Shown here piece by piece: positions 1-12,023 of a stretch of 64,000 nt of DNA. Each line of letters opens with the position of its first letter. Positions within the stretch are counted from its first letter, which is position 1. The position numbers and the translations under genes were made by a program. The notes under the pieces were generated by a model, which was given only the letters and a program-made list of their open reading frames with translations, was not told where the DNA came from and did not search any database. The DNA is from Hydractinia symbiolongicarpus (taxonomy: Eukaryota; Cnidaria; Hydrozoa; Anthoathecata; Hydractiniidae): contig NC_079887.1 of NCBI RefSeq assembly GCF_029227915.1, positions 18,165,650 to 18,229,649 of the forward strand. Reading direction: 5' to 3'.

Positions 1-860
1 CCAAGTGATTTATGTGTGAGGCCCTTACTAGGTGTCAAAAGGCCATATTACGGCCTTTAGAGGCCTGTGCGCGTAGTTGACTATGTTTTAAAGACATGGC
101 GCAATGGAAAACGACTTGGGACGTCGTAGTCTATTGAGAGTTGAAGGACTTGACCAATGGTAACCTGCGCAGGCACGTCAAAATACGTGATTTGTGTGTA
201 AGGCCTTTTTTTGGCGTCAAAAGGCCATATTACGGTCTTTAGAGGCCTGTTAGCGTAGTTGACGGTGTTGTAAAGCCATGCTACAATGGAAAACAACTTG
301 GGAAGTCGTAGTCCATTGAGAGTGGAAGGATTAGACCCATGTAAACGCACAGGCACGTCGAACCTTGTGCTTTACGTGTAAGGCCTTTATTAGGCATCAA
401 AAGGCCATATTACAGCGTTTAGAGGCCTGTGACCGTAGTTGACTGCGTTTTAAAGACATGACGCAATGGAAAGTGACTTGGTACGTCGTAGTCTATTAAC
501 AATGCAAGGATTAGACCAATGGTAACCTGTGCAGGCACGTGGAACCACGTGATTTACGTACAAGCCTTTTATTAAGCATCAAAAGGCCATATTACAGTCT
601 TTACAGGCCTGTGCGCTTAGTTGACTGTGTTTTAAAGACATGGCGCAATGTAAAACAACTTGGGACGTCGTAGTCAAATGAGAGTTGAAGGACTAGACCA
701 ATGGTAACCTGCGCAGGCACGTGGAACTACGTGATTTATGTGTAAGGCCTTTATTAGGCAGCAAAAGGCCATATTACAGCGTTTAGAGGCCTGTAAGCGT
801 AGTTGACTGTGTTTTAAAGACATGACGCAATGGAAGACGATTTGGGACGTCGTAGTCTAA
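1..860. repeat. Diverged monomers at left edge
   Basis: About five monomers with many private substitutions. The second boundary is shortened by two bases (GTGATTT at 187, GTGCTTT at 367). One dyad at the left edge has lost its left half (CCAAGTG at 2-7). No higher-order period is visible within this short stretch, and the array continues to the left of the window. Nothing other than satellite is present. Confidence 0.85.
537..718 (+). repeat. Reference monomer (182 bp) with landmark map
   Basis: This monomer illustrates the layout used in the other entries. Monomer positions 1-16 hold CACGTGGAACCACGTG, an inverted repeat (CACGTGG, AA, CCACGTG) whose halves are each a palindromic CACGTG. Positions 21-24 hold a third ACGT core. 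Positions 70-75 are AGGCCT, and 84-89 lie in TAGTTGAC. Positions 129-134 are GACGTC. Positions 173-182 are CCTGCGCAGG, a perfect 10-bp palindrome that abuts the dyad of the next monomer. I counted 80 G+C bases (44%) and 8 CpG dinucleotides. The phase is arbitrary and was chosen so the dyad starts the unit. The period is not a multiple of three, so no frame persists through successive monomers. Confidence 0.9.
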
Positions 861-3855
861 AGAGAGTGGAAAGATTAGACCAATGGTAACCTGCGCAGGC
901 ACGTGAAACCACGTGATTTACGTGTAAGGCCTTTATTAGGTGTCCAAAGACATATTACGGCCTTCAGAGGCCTGTAAGAGTAGTTGACGGTGTTACTAAG
1001 TCTAGGCGCAATGGAAAACGACTTGGGACGTCGTAGTCTATTCAGATTGGAAGGATTAGACAACTGGTAACCAGCGCAGGCACGTGGAACCACGTGATTT
1101 AAGTGTATGGTCCTTACTAGCAGTCAAAAAGGCCATATTACGGCCTTTAGAGGCCTCTGCGCGTAGTTAACTGTGTTTTAAAGACATGGCGCAATGGAAA
1201 ACGACTTGGGACTTCGTAGTCTATAGAGAGTGGAAAGATTAGACCAATGGTAGCCTGCGCAGGCACGTGGAACCACGTGATTTACGTGTAAGGCTTTTAC
1301 TAAGCATCAAAACGCCATTTTACAGTCTTTACAGGCCTGTGCGCCTAGTTGACTGTGTTTTAATGACATGACACAATGGAAAACGCCTTGGGTCGTCGTA
1401 GTCCATTGAGAGCGGAAGGATTAGACCAATGGTAACCCTTGCAGGCACGTGGAACCACGTGATCAAAGTGTGAGGCTTTTAATAGGCATCAAAACACCAT
1501 ATTACAGTCTTTAGAGGCCTGTACACGTAGTTGACGTTGTTAAAAAGCCATAGCGAAATGGAAAACGACTTGGGACGTCGTAGTCTATTCAGATTGGAAG
1601 GATTAGAGCAATTGTAACCTGCCCAGGCACGTGGAATCACGTGATTTACGTGTAAGGCCTTTATTAGGTGTCAAAAGGCGTATTACGGCCTTCAGAGGCC
1701 TGTAAGAGTAGTTGACGGTGTTATTAAGCCTGGGCGCAATGAAAAACGACTTGGTACGTCGTAGTCTATTGATGGTGGAAGGATTAGACAACTGGTAACC
1801 AGCGCAGGCACGTGGAACCACGTGATTTAAGTGTAAGGTCCTTACTAGCAGTCAAAAAGCCATATTACGGTCTTAAGAGGTCTGTAAGCGTAGTTGACTG
1901 TGTTTAAATACATGACGCAATGGAAAACGATTTGAGACTTCGTAGTCTATAGAGCGTGGAAAGATTAGACCAATGCTAACCTGCGCAGGCACTTGGAACC
2001 ACGTGATTTACGTACAAGGCTTTTATTAAGCATCAAAAGGCCATATTACAGTCTTTACAGGCCTGTGCGCTTAGTTGACTGTGTTTTAATGACATGACGC
2101 AATGGAAAACGCCTTGGGACGTCGTAGTCCATTGAGAGCGGAAGGATTAGACCAATGGTAACCCTCGCAGGCACGTGGAGCCACGTGATCTAAGTGTGAG
2201 GCTTTTACTAGGCATCAAAACACCATATTACAGTCTTTAGAGGCCTGTACATGTAGTTGACGTTGTTATAAAGCCATAGCGCAATGGAAAACGATTTGGG
2301 ACGTCGTAGTCTATAGAGAGTGGAAAGATTAAACCAATGGTAACCTGCGCAGGCACGTCGAAATACGTGATTTATGTCTAAGGCCTTTATTAGGCTGCAA
2401 AAGGCCATATTACAGCGTTTAGAGGCCTGTGCGCGTAATTGACTGTGTTTTAATGACATGACGCAATGGAAAACGATTTGGGAAGTCGTAGTCCATTGAG
2501 AGTGCAAGGATTAGGCCAATGGTAACCTGCGCAGGCACGAGGAACCACGTGATTTTTTTAAGGCCTTTATTAAGCATCAAAAGGTCATATTACAGTCTTT
2601 ACAGGCCTGTGCGCTTAGTTGACTGTGTTTTAAAGACATGGCGCAATGGAAAACGACTTGGGACGTCGTAGTCTAATGAGAGTTGAAGGACTAGACCAAT
2701 GGTAAATAGCGCAGGCACGTGAAACTACGTGATTTATGTGTAAGGACTTTATTAGGCATCAAAAAGCCATATTACAGCGTTTAGAGGCTTGTAAGCGTTG
2801 TTAACTGTGTTTAAATACATGACGCAATGGAAAACGATTTGGGACTTCGTAGTCTATAGAGAGTAGAAAGATTAGACCAATGGTAACCTGCGCAGTCACG
2901 TGAAACCAAGTGATTTACGTGTAAGGCCTTTATTAGGTGTCAAAAGGCGTATTACGGCCTTCAGAGGCCTGTAAGAGTAGTTGACGGTGTTATTAAGCCT
3001 GGGCGCAATGGAAAACGACTTGGTAGGTTGTAGTCTATTGATGGTGGAAGGATTAGACAACTGGTAACCAGCGCAGGCACGTGGAACCACGTGATTTAAG
3101 TGTATGGTCCTTACTAGCAGTCAAAAAGGCCATATTACGGCCTTTAGAGGCCTCTGCGCGTAGTTAACTGTGTTTTAAAGACATGGCGCAATGGAAAACG
3201 ACTTGGGACTTCGTAGTCTATAGAGAGTGGAAAGATTAGACCAATGGTAGCCTGCGCAGGCACGTGGAACCACGTGATTTACGTGTAAGGCTTTTACTAA
3301 GCATCAAAACGCCATTTTATAGTCTTTACAGGCCTGTGCGCCTAGTTGACTGTGTTTTAATGACATGACGCAATGGAAAACGCCTTGGGTCGTCGTAGTT
3401 CATTGAGAGCGGAAGGATTAGACCAATGGTAACCCTTGCAGGCACGTGCAACCACGTGATCAAAGTGTGAGGCTTTTAATAGGCATCAAAACACCATATT
3501 ACAGTCTTTAGAGGCCTGTACACGTAGTTGACGTTGTTATAAAGCCATAGCGCAATGGAAAACGACTTGGGACGTCGTAGTCTATTCAGATTGGAAGGAT
3601 TAGAGCAATTGTAACCTGCCCAGGCACGTGGAATCACGTGATTTACGTGTAAGGCCTTTATTAGGTGTCAAAAGGCGTATTACGGCCTTTAGAGGCCTGT
3701 AAGAGTAGTTGACGGTGTTATTAAGCCTGGGCGCAATGGAAAACGACTTGGTCCGTCGTGGTCTATTGATGGTGGAAGGATTAGACAACTGGTAACCAGC
3801 GCAGGCACGTGGAACCACGTGATTTAAGTGTAAGGTCCTTACTAGCAGTCAAAAA
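861..3855. repeat. 11-mer higher-order repeat, period 1,997 bp
   Basis: A distinctive monomer with GTGTATGGTCC and TAGCAGTCAAAAA occurs at about 1,081 and again at 3,078, an offset of 1,997 bp (eleven monomers less five bases). Neighbouring monomers keep the same offset, for example the monomers ending near 1,821 and 3,818. The second copy is partial and stops matching near 3,855, where CTCTGCGCG continues instead of TCTGTAAGCG. Copies differ at several per cent of sites by eye, so this is an older duplication than those in the centre of the window. Boundaries are approximate to a few tens of bases. Confidence 0.75.
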
Positions 3856-5395
3856 GGCCATATTACGGCCTTTAGAGGCCTCTGCGCGTAGTTAACTGTG
3901 TTTTAAAGACATGGCGCAATGGAAAACGACTTGGGACGTCGTAGTCTATTGACAGTGCAAGGATTAGACCAATGGTAACCTGCGCAGGTACGTGGAACCA
4001 CGTGATTTACGTACAAGGCTTTTATTAAGCATCAAAAGGCCATATTACAGTCTTTACAGGCCTGTGCGCTTAGTTGACTGTGTTTTAAAGACATGGCGCA
4101 ATGGAAAACGACTTTGGACGTCGTAGTCTAATGAGAGTTGAAGGACTAGACATGATAACCTGCATAGGCACGTGGAACCACGTGATTTACGTGTAAGGCT
4201 TCTATTAGGCATCAAAAGGCGATATTACAGTCTTTACAGGCCTGTGCGCCTAGTTGACTGTGTTTTAATGACATGACGCAATGGAAAACGCCTTGGGACG
4301 TCGTAGTCCATTGAAAGCGGAAGGATTAGACCAATGGTAACCCTCGCAGGAACGTGGAACCACGTGATCTAAGTATGAGGGTTTATTAGGCATCAAAACA
4401 CCATATTACAGTCTTTAGAGGCCTGTAAGCGTAGTTGACTGTCTTTTAAAGACATGACGCAATGGAAAATAACTTGGGACGTCGTAGTCTATAGAGAGTG
4501 GAAAGATTAGACCAATGGTAACCTGCGCAGGCACGTGAAACCACGTGATTTACGTGTAAGGCTCTTTATAGGCATCAAAATGCCATATTACGGTCTTTAG
4601 AGGCCTGTGCGCGTAGTTGACTGTGTTTTAAAGACTTGGCGCAATGGAAAAAGACTTGGAACGTCGTAGTCTAATGAGAGTTGAAGGACTAGATCAATGG
4701 TAACCTGCGCAGGCACGTGGAACTACGTGATTTATGTGTAAGGCCTTTATTAGGCAGCAAAAGGCCATATTACAGCGTTTAAAGGCCTGTAAGCGTAGTT
4801 GACTGTGTTTTAAAGACATGACGCAGTAAAAAACAACTTGGGACGTCGTAGTCCATTGATAGTAAAAGGATTAGACCAATGGTAACCTGCGAAGGCACGT
4901 GGAACCACGTGATTTGCGTACAAGGCTTTTATTACGCATCAAAAGGCCATATTACAGTCTTTACAGGCCTGTGCGCGTAGTTGACTGTGTTTTAAAGACT
5001 TGGCGCAATGGAAAAAGACTTGGGACGTCGTAGTCTAATGACAGTTGAAGGACTAGAACAATGGTAACCTGCGCAGGCACGTGGAACTACGTGATTTATG
5101 TGTAAGGCCTTTATTAGGCAGCAAAAGGCCATATTACAGCGTTTAGAGGCCTGTAAGTGTAGTTGACTGTGTTTTAAAGACATGACGCAATGGAAAACAA
5201 CTTGGGACGTCGTAGTCTATAGACAGTGGAAAGATTAGACCAATGGTAACCTGCGCAGGCACGTGAAACCACGTGATTTACGTGTAAGGCTCTTTTTAGG
5301 CATCAAAATGCCATATTACGGCGTTTAGAGGCCTGTGCGCGTAGTTCATTGTGTTTTAAAGACATGGCGCAATAGTAACGATTTGGGACGTCGTA
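3856..5395. repeat. Mixed diverged monomers; local 4-mer similarity
   Basis: About eight monomers without a clean higher-order period. The stretch from about 4,840 resembles the stretch from about 5,466 at an offset of 626 bp, which equals four monomers less the 102 bp missing at 5,395. Several monomers carry GGCAGCAAAAGG and ACTACGTGATTTATG, early relatives of the core M1 type. Nothing other than satellite is present. Confidence 0.75.
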
Positions 5396-5420
5396 TTACA
5401 GTGTTTAGAGGCCTGTAAGC
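5341..5420. repeat. 80-bp truncated monomer (102-bp deletion)
   Basis: The TAGTTCATT landmark at 5,342 is followed by the next TAGTTGACT after only 80 bp instead of 182. Sequence runs normally to GACGTCGTA, ending at 5,395, and then jumps to TTACAGTGTTTAGAGG, which belongs about 102 bp further on in the next period. The whole twin-CACGTG dyad and CCTGCGCAGG region is therefore missing. The deletion point is also the left border of the 1,454-bp repeat that follows. Confidence 0.85.
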
Positions 5421-8285
5421 GTAGTTGACTGTGTTGTAAACACATGACGCAGTGGAAAACAACTTGGGACGTCGTAGTCCATTGACAGTGAAAGGATTAG
5501 ACCAATGGTAACCTGCGAAGGCACGTGGAACCACGTGATTTACGTACAAGGCTTTTATTAAGCATCAAAAGGCCATATTACAGTCTTTACAGGCCTGTGC
5601 GCGTAGTTGACTGTGTTTTAAAGACTTGGCGCAATGGAAAAAGACTTGGGACGTCGTAGTCTAATGACAGTTGAAGGACTAGATCAATGGTAACCTGCGC
5701 AGGCACGTGGAACTACGTGATTTATGTGTAAGGCCTTTATTAGGCATCAAAAGGCCATATTACAGCGTTTAGAGGCCTGTAAGCGTAGTTGACTGTGTTT
5801 TAAAGACATGACGCAATGGAAAACAACTTGGGACGTCGTACTCTATAGAGAGTGGTAAGATTAGACCAATGGTAATCTGCGCAGGCACGTGAAACCACGT
5901 GATTTACGTGTAAGGCTCTTTTTAGGCATCAAAATGCCATATTACGGTCTTTAGAGGCCTGTGCGCGTAGTTCACTGTGTTTTAAAGACATGGCGCAATG
6001 GAAAACTATTTGGGACGTCGTGGTCTATAGAGAGTGGCAAGGTTAGACCAATGGTAACCTGCGCAGGCACGTGAAACCACGTGATTTACGTGTAAGGCCT
6101 TTATTAGGTGTCAAAAGGCATATTACGGCCTTCAGAGGCCTGTAAGAGTAGTTGACGGTGTTATTAAGCCTAGGCGCAATGGAACACGACTTGGGAAGTG
6201 GTAGTCCATTGAGAGTGGAGGGATTAGACGAATGGTAAACAGCGCAGGCACGTGGAACCACGTGCTTTACGTGTAAGGCCTTTATTAGGCATCAAAAAGC
6301 CATATTACAGTGTTTAAAGGCCTGTGCGCGGAGTTGACTGTGTTTTAAAGACATGACGCAGTGGAAAACGATTTGGGACTTCGTAGTGCGTTGAGAGTGT
6401 AAGGATTAGACCAATGGTAACATGCGCAGGCACGTGAAACCACGTGATTTACGTGTAAGGCTTTTATTAAGTGTCAAAAGGCATATTACGGCCTTCAGAG
6501 GCCTGTAAGAGTAGTTGACGGTGTTATTAAGCATAGGCGCAATGGAAAACGACTTGGTACGTCGTAGTCTATTGATGGTGGAAGGATTAGACCAATGGTA
6601 ACCAGCGCAAGCACGTGGAACCACGTGATTTAAGTGAAAGGCCCTTACTAGCAGTCAAAAGTCCATATTACGGTCTTTAGAGGTCTGTAAGCGTAGTTGA
6701 AAGTGCTATAAAGCCATGGCGCAATGGAAAACGACTTGGGAAACCTTAGTCCATTTAGAGTGGAAGGATTAGACCATTGTTAAACAGCGCAGGCATGTGG
6801 AACCACGTGCTTTACGTGTAAGGCCTTTATTAGGCATCAAAAGGCCATATTACAGTGTTTAGAGGCCTGTAAGCGTAGTTGACTGTGTTTTAAAGACATG
6901 ACGCAGTGGAAAACAACTTGGGACGTCGTAGTCCATTGACAGTGAAAGGATTAGACCAATGGTAACCTGCGAAGGCACGTGGAACCACGTGATTTACGTA
7001 CAAGGCTTTTATTAAGCATCAAAAGGCCATAATACAGTCTTTACAGGCCTGTGCGCGTAGTTGACTGTGTTTTAAAGACTTGGCGCAATGGAAAATGACT
7101 TGGGACGTCGTAGTCTAATGAGAGTTGAAGGACTAGACCAATGGTAACCTGCACAGGCACGTGAAACCACGTGATTTACGTGTAAGGCTCTTTTTAGTCA
7201 TTAAAATGCCATATTACAGCGTTTACAGGCCTGTGCGCGTAGTTCACTGTGTTTTAAAGACATGACGCAATGGAAAACAACTTGGGACGTCGTAGTCTAT
7301 AGAGAGTGGAAAGATTAGACCAATGGTAACCTGCGCAGGCGCGTGAAACCACGTGATTTACGTGTAAGGCTCTTTTTAGACATCAAAATGCCATATTACG
7401 GTCTTTAGAGGCCTGTGCGCGTAGTTCACTGTGTTTTAAAGACATGGCGCAATGGAAAACGATTTGGGACGTCGTAGTCTATAGAGAGTGGCAAGGTTAG
7501 ACCAATGGTAACCTGCGCAGGCACGTGAAACCACGTGATTTACGTGTAAGGCCTTTATTAGGTGTCAAAAGGCATATTACGGCCTTCAGAGGCCTGTAAG
7601 AGTAGTTGACGGTGTTATTAAGCCTAGGCGCAATGGAACACGACTTGGGAAGTCGTAGTCCATTGAGAGTGGAGGGATTAGAGGAATGGTAAACAGCGCA
7701 GGCACGTGGAACCACGTGCTTTACGTGTAAGGCCTTTATTAGGCATCAAAAAGCCATATTACAGTGTTTAGAGGCCTGTGCGCGTAGTTGACAGTGTTTT
7801 AAAGACATGACGCAGTAGAAAACGATTTGAGACGTCGTAGTCTATAGAGAGTGGCAAGGTTAGACCAGTGGTAACTTGCGCAGGCACGTGAAACCACGTG
7901 ATTTACGTGTAAGACTTTTATTAAGTGTCAAAAGGCATATTACGGCCTTCAGAGGCCTGTAAGAGTAGTTGACGGTGTTATTAAGCCTAGGCGAAATGGA
8001 AAACGACTTGGTACGTCGTAGTCTATTGATGGTGGAAGGATTAGACCAATGGTAACCAGCGCAAGCACGTGGAACCACGTGATTTAAGTGAAAGGCCCTT
8101 ACTAGCTGTCAAAAGGCCATTTTACGGTCTTTAGAGGTCTGTAAGCGTAGTTGACGGTGTTATAAAGCCATGGCGGAATGGAAAACGACTTGGGAAGTTT
8201 TAGTCCATTGAGAGTGGAAGGATTAGACCATTGTTAAACAGCGCAGGCATGTGGAACCTCGTGCTTTACGTGTAAGGCCTTTATT
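5396..8285. repeat. 8-mer higher-order repeat, period 1,454 bp, two copies
   Basis: TTACAGTGTTTAGAGG at 5,396 recurs at 6,850. The distinctive monomer with GGCATATTACGGCCTTCAG near 6,117 recurs near 7,571, both at an offset of 1,454 bp (eight monomers less two bases). Copy one is about 5,396-6,849, and copy two runs from 6,850 until it diverges near 8,285 (CAAAAGGCC against CAAAATGCC). The copies are not identical. One monomer boundary near 5,700 against 7,150 belongs to a different subtype, which suggests later local conversion. Confidence 0.8.
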
Positions 8286-11200
8286 AGGCATCAAAATGCC
8301 ATATTACGGCGTTTAGAGGCCTGTGCGCGTAGTTCACTGTGTTTTAAAGACTTGGCGCAATGGAAAAAGACTTGGGACGTCGTAGTCTAATGAGAGTTGA
8401 AGGACTAGACCAATGGTAACCTGCGCAGGCACGTGAAACCACGTGATTTACGTGTAAGGCTCTTTTTAGTCATTAAAATGCCATATTACGGCGTTTAGAG
8501 GCCTGTGCGCGTAGTTCACTGTGTTTTAGAGACATGGCGCAATGGATAACGATTTGGGACGTCGTAGTCTATAGAGAGTGGCAAGGTTAGACCAATGGTA
8601 ACCTACGCAGGCACGTGAGTCCACGTGATTTACGTGTAAGGCCTTTATTAGGTGTCAAAAGGACATATTACAGTCTTTACAGGCCTGTGCGGGTAGTTGA
8701 CTGTGTTTTAAAGACTTGGCGCAATGGAAAAAGACTTGGGACGTCGTAGTCTAATGAGAGTTGAAGGACTAGACCAATGATAACCTACGCAGGCACGTGG
8801 AATTACGTGATTTATGTGTAAGGCCTTTATTAGGCAGCAAAAGGCCATATTACAGCGTTTAGAGGCCTGTAAGCGTAGTTGACTGTGTTTTAAAGATATG
8901 ACGCATTGGAAAACAATTTGGGACGTCGTAGTCTATAGAGAGTGGAAAGATTAGACCAATGGTAACCTGCGCAGGCACGTGAAACCACGTAATTTACGTG
9001 TAAGGCTCTTTTTAGGCAGCAAAAGGCCATATTACAGCGTTTAGAGGCCTGTGCGCGTAGTTCACTGTGTTTTAAAGACATGGCGCAATGGATAACGATT
9101 TGAGACGTCGTAGTCTATAGAGAGTGGAAGGATTAGACTATTGTTAAACAGCGCAGGCATGTGGAACCAAGTGCTTTACGTGTAAGGCCTTTATTAGGCA
9201 TCAAAAGGCCATATTACAGTGCTTAGAGGCCTGTAAGCGTAGTTGACTGTGTTTTAAAGACATGACGCAGTGGAAAACAACTTGGGACGTCGTAGTCCAT
9301 TGACAGTGAAAGGATTAGACCAATGGTAACCTGTGCAGGCACGTGGTACCACGTGATTTACGTGTAAGGCCTTTATTAGGTGTCAAAAGGCCATATTACA
9401 GTCTTTACAGGCCTGTGCGGGTAGTTGACTGTGTTTTAAAGACTTGTAGCAATGGAAAAAGACTTGGGACGTCGTAGTCTAATGAGAGTTGAAAGACTAG
9501 ACCAATGATAACCTACGCAGGCACGTGGAATTACGTGATTTATGTGTAAGGCCTTTATTAGGCAGCAAAAGGCCATATTACAGCGTTTAGAGGCCTGTAA
9601 GCGTAGTTGACTGTGTTTTAAAGACATGACGCAATGGAAAACAATTTGGGACGTCGTAGTCTATAGAGAGTGGAAAGATTAGACCAATGGTAACCTGCGC
9701 AGGCACGTGAAACCACGTGATTTACGTGTAAGGCTTTTTTTAGGCATCAAAATGCCACTTTACGGTCTTTAGAGGTCTGTAAGCGTAGTTGACATTGTTA
9801 TAAGGCCATGGCGCAATGGAAAACGACTTGGGAAGTCTTAGTCCATTGAGAGTGGAAGGATTAGACCATTGTTAAACAGCGCAGGCATATCGAACCACGT
9901 GCTTTACGTGTAAGGCCTTTATTAGGCATCAAAAGGCCATATTACAGTGTTTAGAGGCCTGTAAGCGTAGTTGACTGTGTTTTAAAGACATGACGCAGTG
10001 GAAAACAATTTGGGACGTCGTAGTCCATTGACAGTGAAAGGATTAGACCAATGGTAACCTGCGCAGGCACGTGAAACCACGTGATTTACGTGTAAGGCTC
10101 TTTTTAGGCATCAAAATGCCATATTACGGCGTTTAGAGGCCTGCGCGCGTAGTTCATTGTGTTTTAAAGACATGGCGCAATGGATAACAATTTGGGACGT
10201 CGTAGTCTATAGAGAGTGGCAAGGTTAGACCAATGGTAACCTGCGCAGGCACATGAAACCACGTGATTTACGTGTAAGGCCTTTATTAGGTGTCAAAAGG
10301 CCATATTACAGTCTTTAGAGGCCTGTGCGCGTAGTTCACTGTGTTTTAAAGACATGGCGCAATGAAAAACAATTTGGGACGTCGTAGTCTATAGAGAGTG
10401 GCAAGGTTAGACCAATGGTAACCTGCGCAGGCACGTGAAAACACGTGATTTACGTGTAAGGCCTTTATTAGGTGTCAAAAGGCATATTACGGCCTTCAGA
10501 GGCCTGTAAGAGTAGTTGACGGTGTTATTAAGCCTAGGCGCAAAGGACAACGACTTTGGAAGTCGTAGTCCATTGAGAGTGGAGGGATTAGACGAATGGT
10601 AAACAGCGCAGGCACGTGGAACCACGTGCTTTACGTGTAAGGCCTTTATTAGGCATCAAAAGGCCATATTACAGTGTTTAAAGGCCTGTGCGCGTAGTTG
10701 ACTGTGTTTTAAAGACTTGGCGCAATGGAAAAAGACTTGGGACGTCGTAGTCTAATGAGAGTTGAAGGACTAGACCAATGGTAACCTGCGCAGGCACGTG
10801 AAACCACGTGATTTACGTGTAAGGCTCTTTATAGTCATCAAAATGCCATATTACGGCGTTTAGAGGCCTGTGCGCGTAGGTCACTGTGTTTTAAAGACAT
10901 GGCGCAATGGATAACGATTTGGGACGTCGTAGTCTATAGAGAATGGCAAGGTTAGACCAATGGTAACCTGCGCAGGCACGTGATTCCACGTGATTTACGT
11001 GTAAGGCCTTTATTAGGTGTCAAAAGGCCATATTACAGTCTTTACAGGCCTGTGCGGGTAGTTGACTGTGTTTTAAGGACTTGGCGCAATGGAAAAAGAC
11101 CTGGGACGTCGTAGTCTAATGAGAGTTGAAGGACTAGACCAATGATAACCTACGCAGGCATGTGGAATTACGTGATTTATGTGTAAGGCCTTTATTAGGT

Positions 11201-11342
11201 AGCAAAAGGCCATATTACAGGGTTTAGAGGCCTGTAAGCGTAGTTGACTATGTTTTATAGACATGACGCAATGGAAAACAATTTGGGACGTCGTAGTCTA
11301 TAGAGAGTGGAAAGATTAGACCAATGGTAACCTGCGCAGGCA
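8286..11342. repeat. Monomer mosaic with 728-bp local periodicity
   Basis: About 17 monomers of several subtypes. CAGTCTTTACAGGCCTGTGC at 8,671 recurs at 9,399, an offset of exactly four monomers, and the resemblance extends for about 280 bp. A C-type monomer (GGCATATTACGGCCTTCAG, then AGCCTAGGCGCAA) near 10,480 resembles ones near 13,745 and 14,654. No uniform higher-order repeat covers the whole stretch, and nothing other than satellite is present. Confidence 0.75.
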
Positions 11343-12023
11343 CGTGAAACCACGTGATTTACGTGTAAGGCTCTTTTTAGGCATCAAAATGCCACTTTAC
11401 GGTCTTTAGAGGTCTGTAAGCGTAGTTGACGGTGTTATAAAGCCATGGCGCAATGGAAAACGACTTGGGAAGTCTTAGTCCATTGAGAGTGGAAGGATTA
11501 CACCATTGTTAAACAGCGCAGGCATGTGGAACCACGTGCTTTACGTGTAAGGCCTTTATTAGGCATCAAAAGGCCATATTACAGTGCTTAGAGGCCTGTA
11601 AGCGTAGTTGACTGTGTTTTAAAGACATGACGCAGTGGAAAACAACTTGGGACGTCGTAGTCTATAGAGAATGGCAAGGTTAGACCAATGGTAACCTGCG
11701 CAGGCACGTGAAACCACGTGATTTACGTGTAAGGCTCTTTTTAGGCATCAAAATGCCATTTTACGGTCTTTAGAGGTCTGTAAGCGTAGTTGACGGTGTT
11801 ATAAAGCCATGGCGCAATGGAAAACGACTTGGGAAGTCTTAGTCCATTAGAAGTGGAAGGATTAGACCATTGTTAAACAGCGCAGGCATGTGGAACCACG
11901 TGCTTTACGTGTAAGGCCTTTATTAGGCATCAAAAGGCCATATTACAGTGCTTAGAGACCTGTAAGCGTAGTTGACTGTGTTTTAAAGACATGACGCAGT
12001 GGAAAACAACTTGGGACGTCGTA
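11343..12023. repeat. 2-mer tandem duplication, offset 364 bp
   Basis: GGTCTTTAGAGGTCTGTAAG at 11,401 recurs at 11,765, exactly two monomers later. The flanking sequence matches from about 11,343 to about 11,660 against about 11,707 to 12,023. Differences are few, for example CCACTTTACGG against CCATTTTACGG, and GATTACACC against GATTAGACC. This looks like a small in-register unequal exchange. Confidence 0.8.

Noticed and set aside
537-552. Possible Pol III B box on the minus strand (GTGGTTCCACGTG)
   Set aside because: It starts like GGTTC but lacks the GGTTCGANNCC core, has no A box at a suitable distance and no tRNA fold. It is simply the CACGTG dyad.
5341-5420. Insertion or unique DNA at the short period
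   Set aside because: All bases align to the monomer. It is a 102-bp deletion, not foreign sequence.
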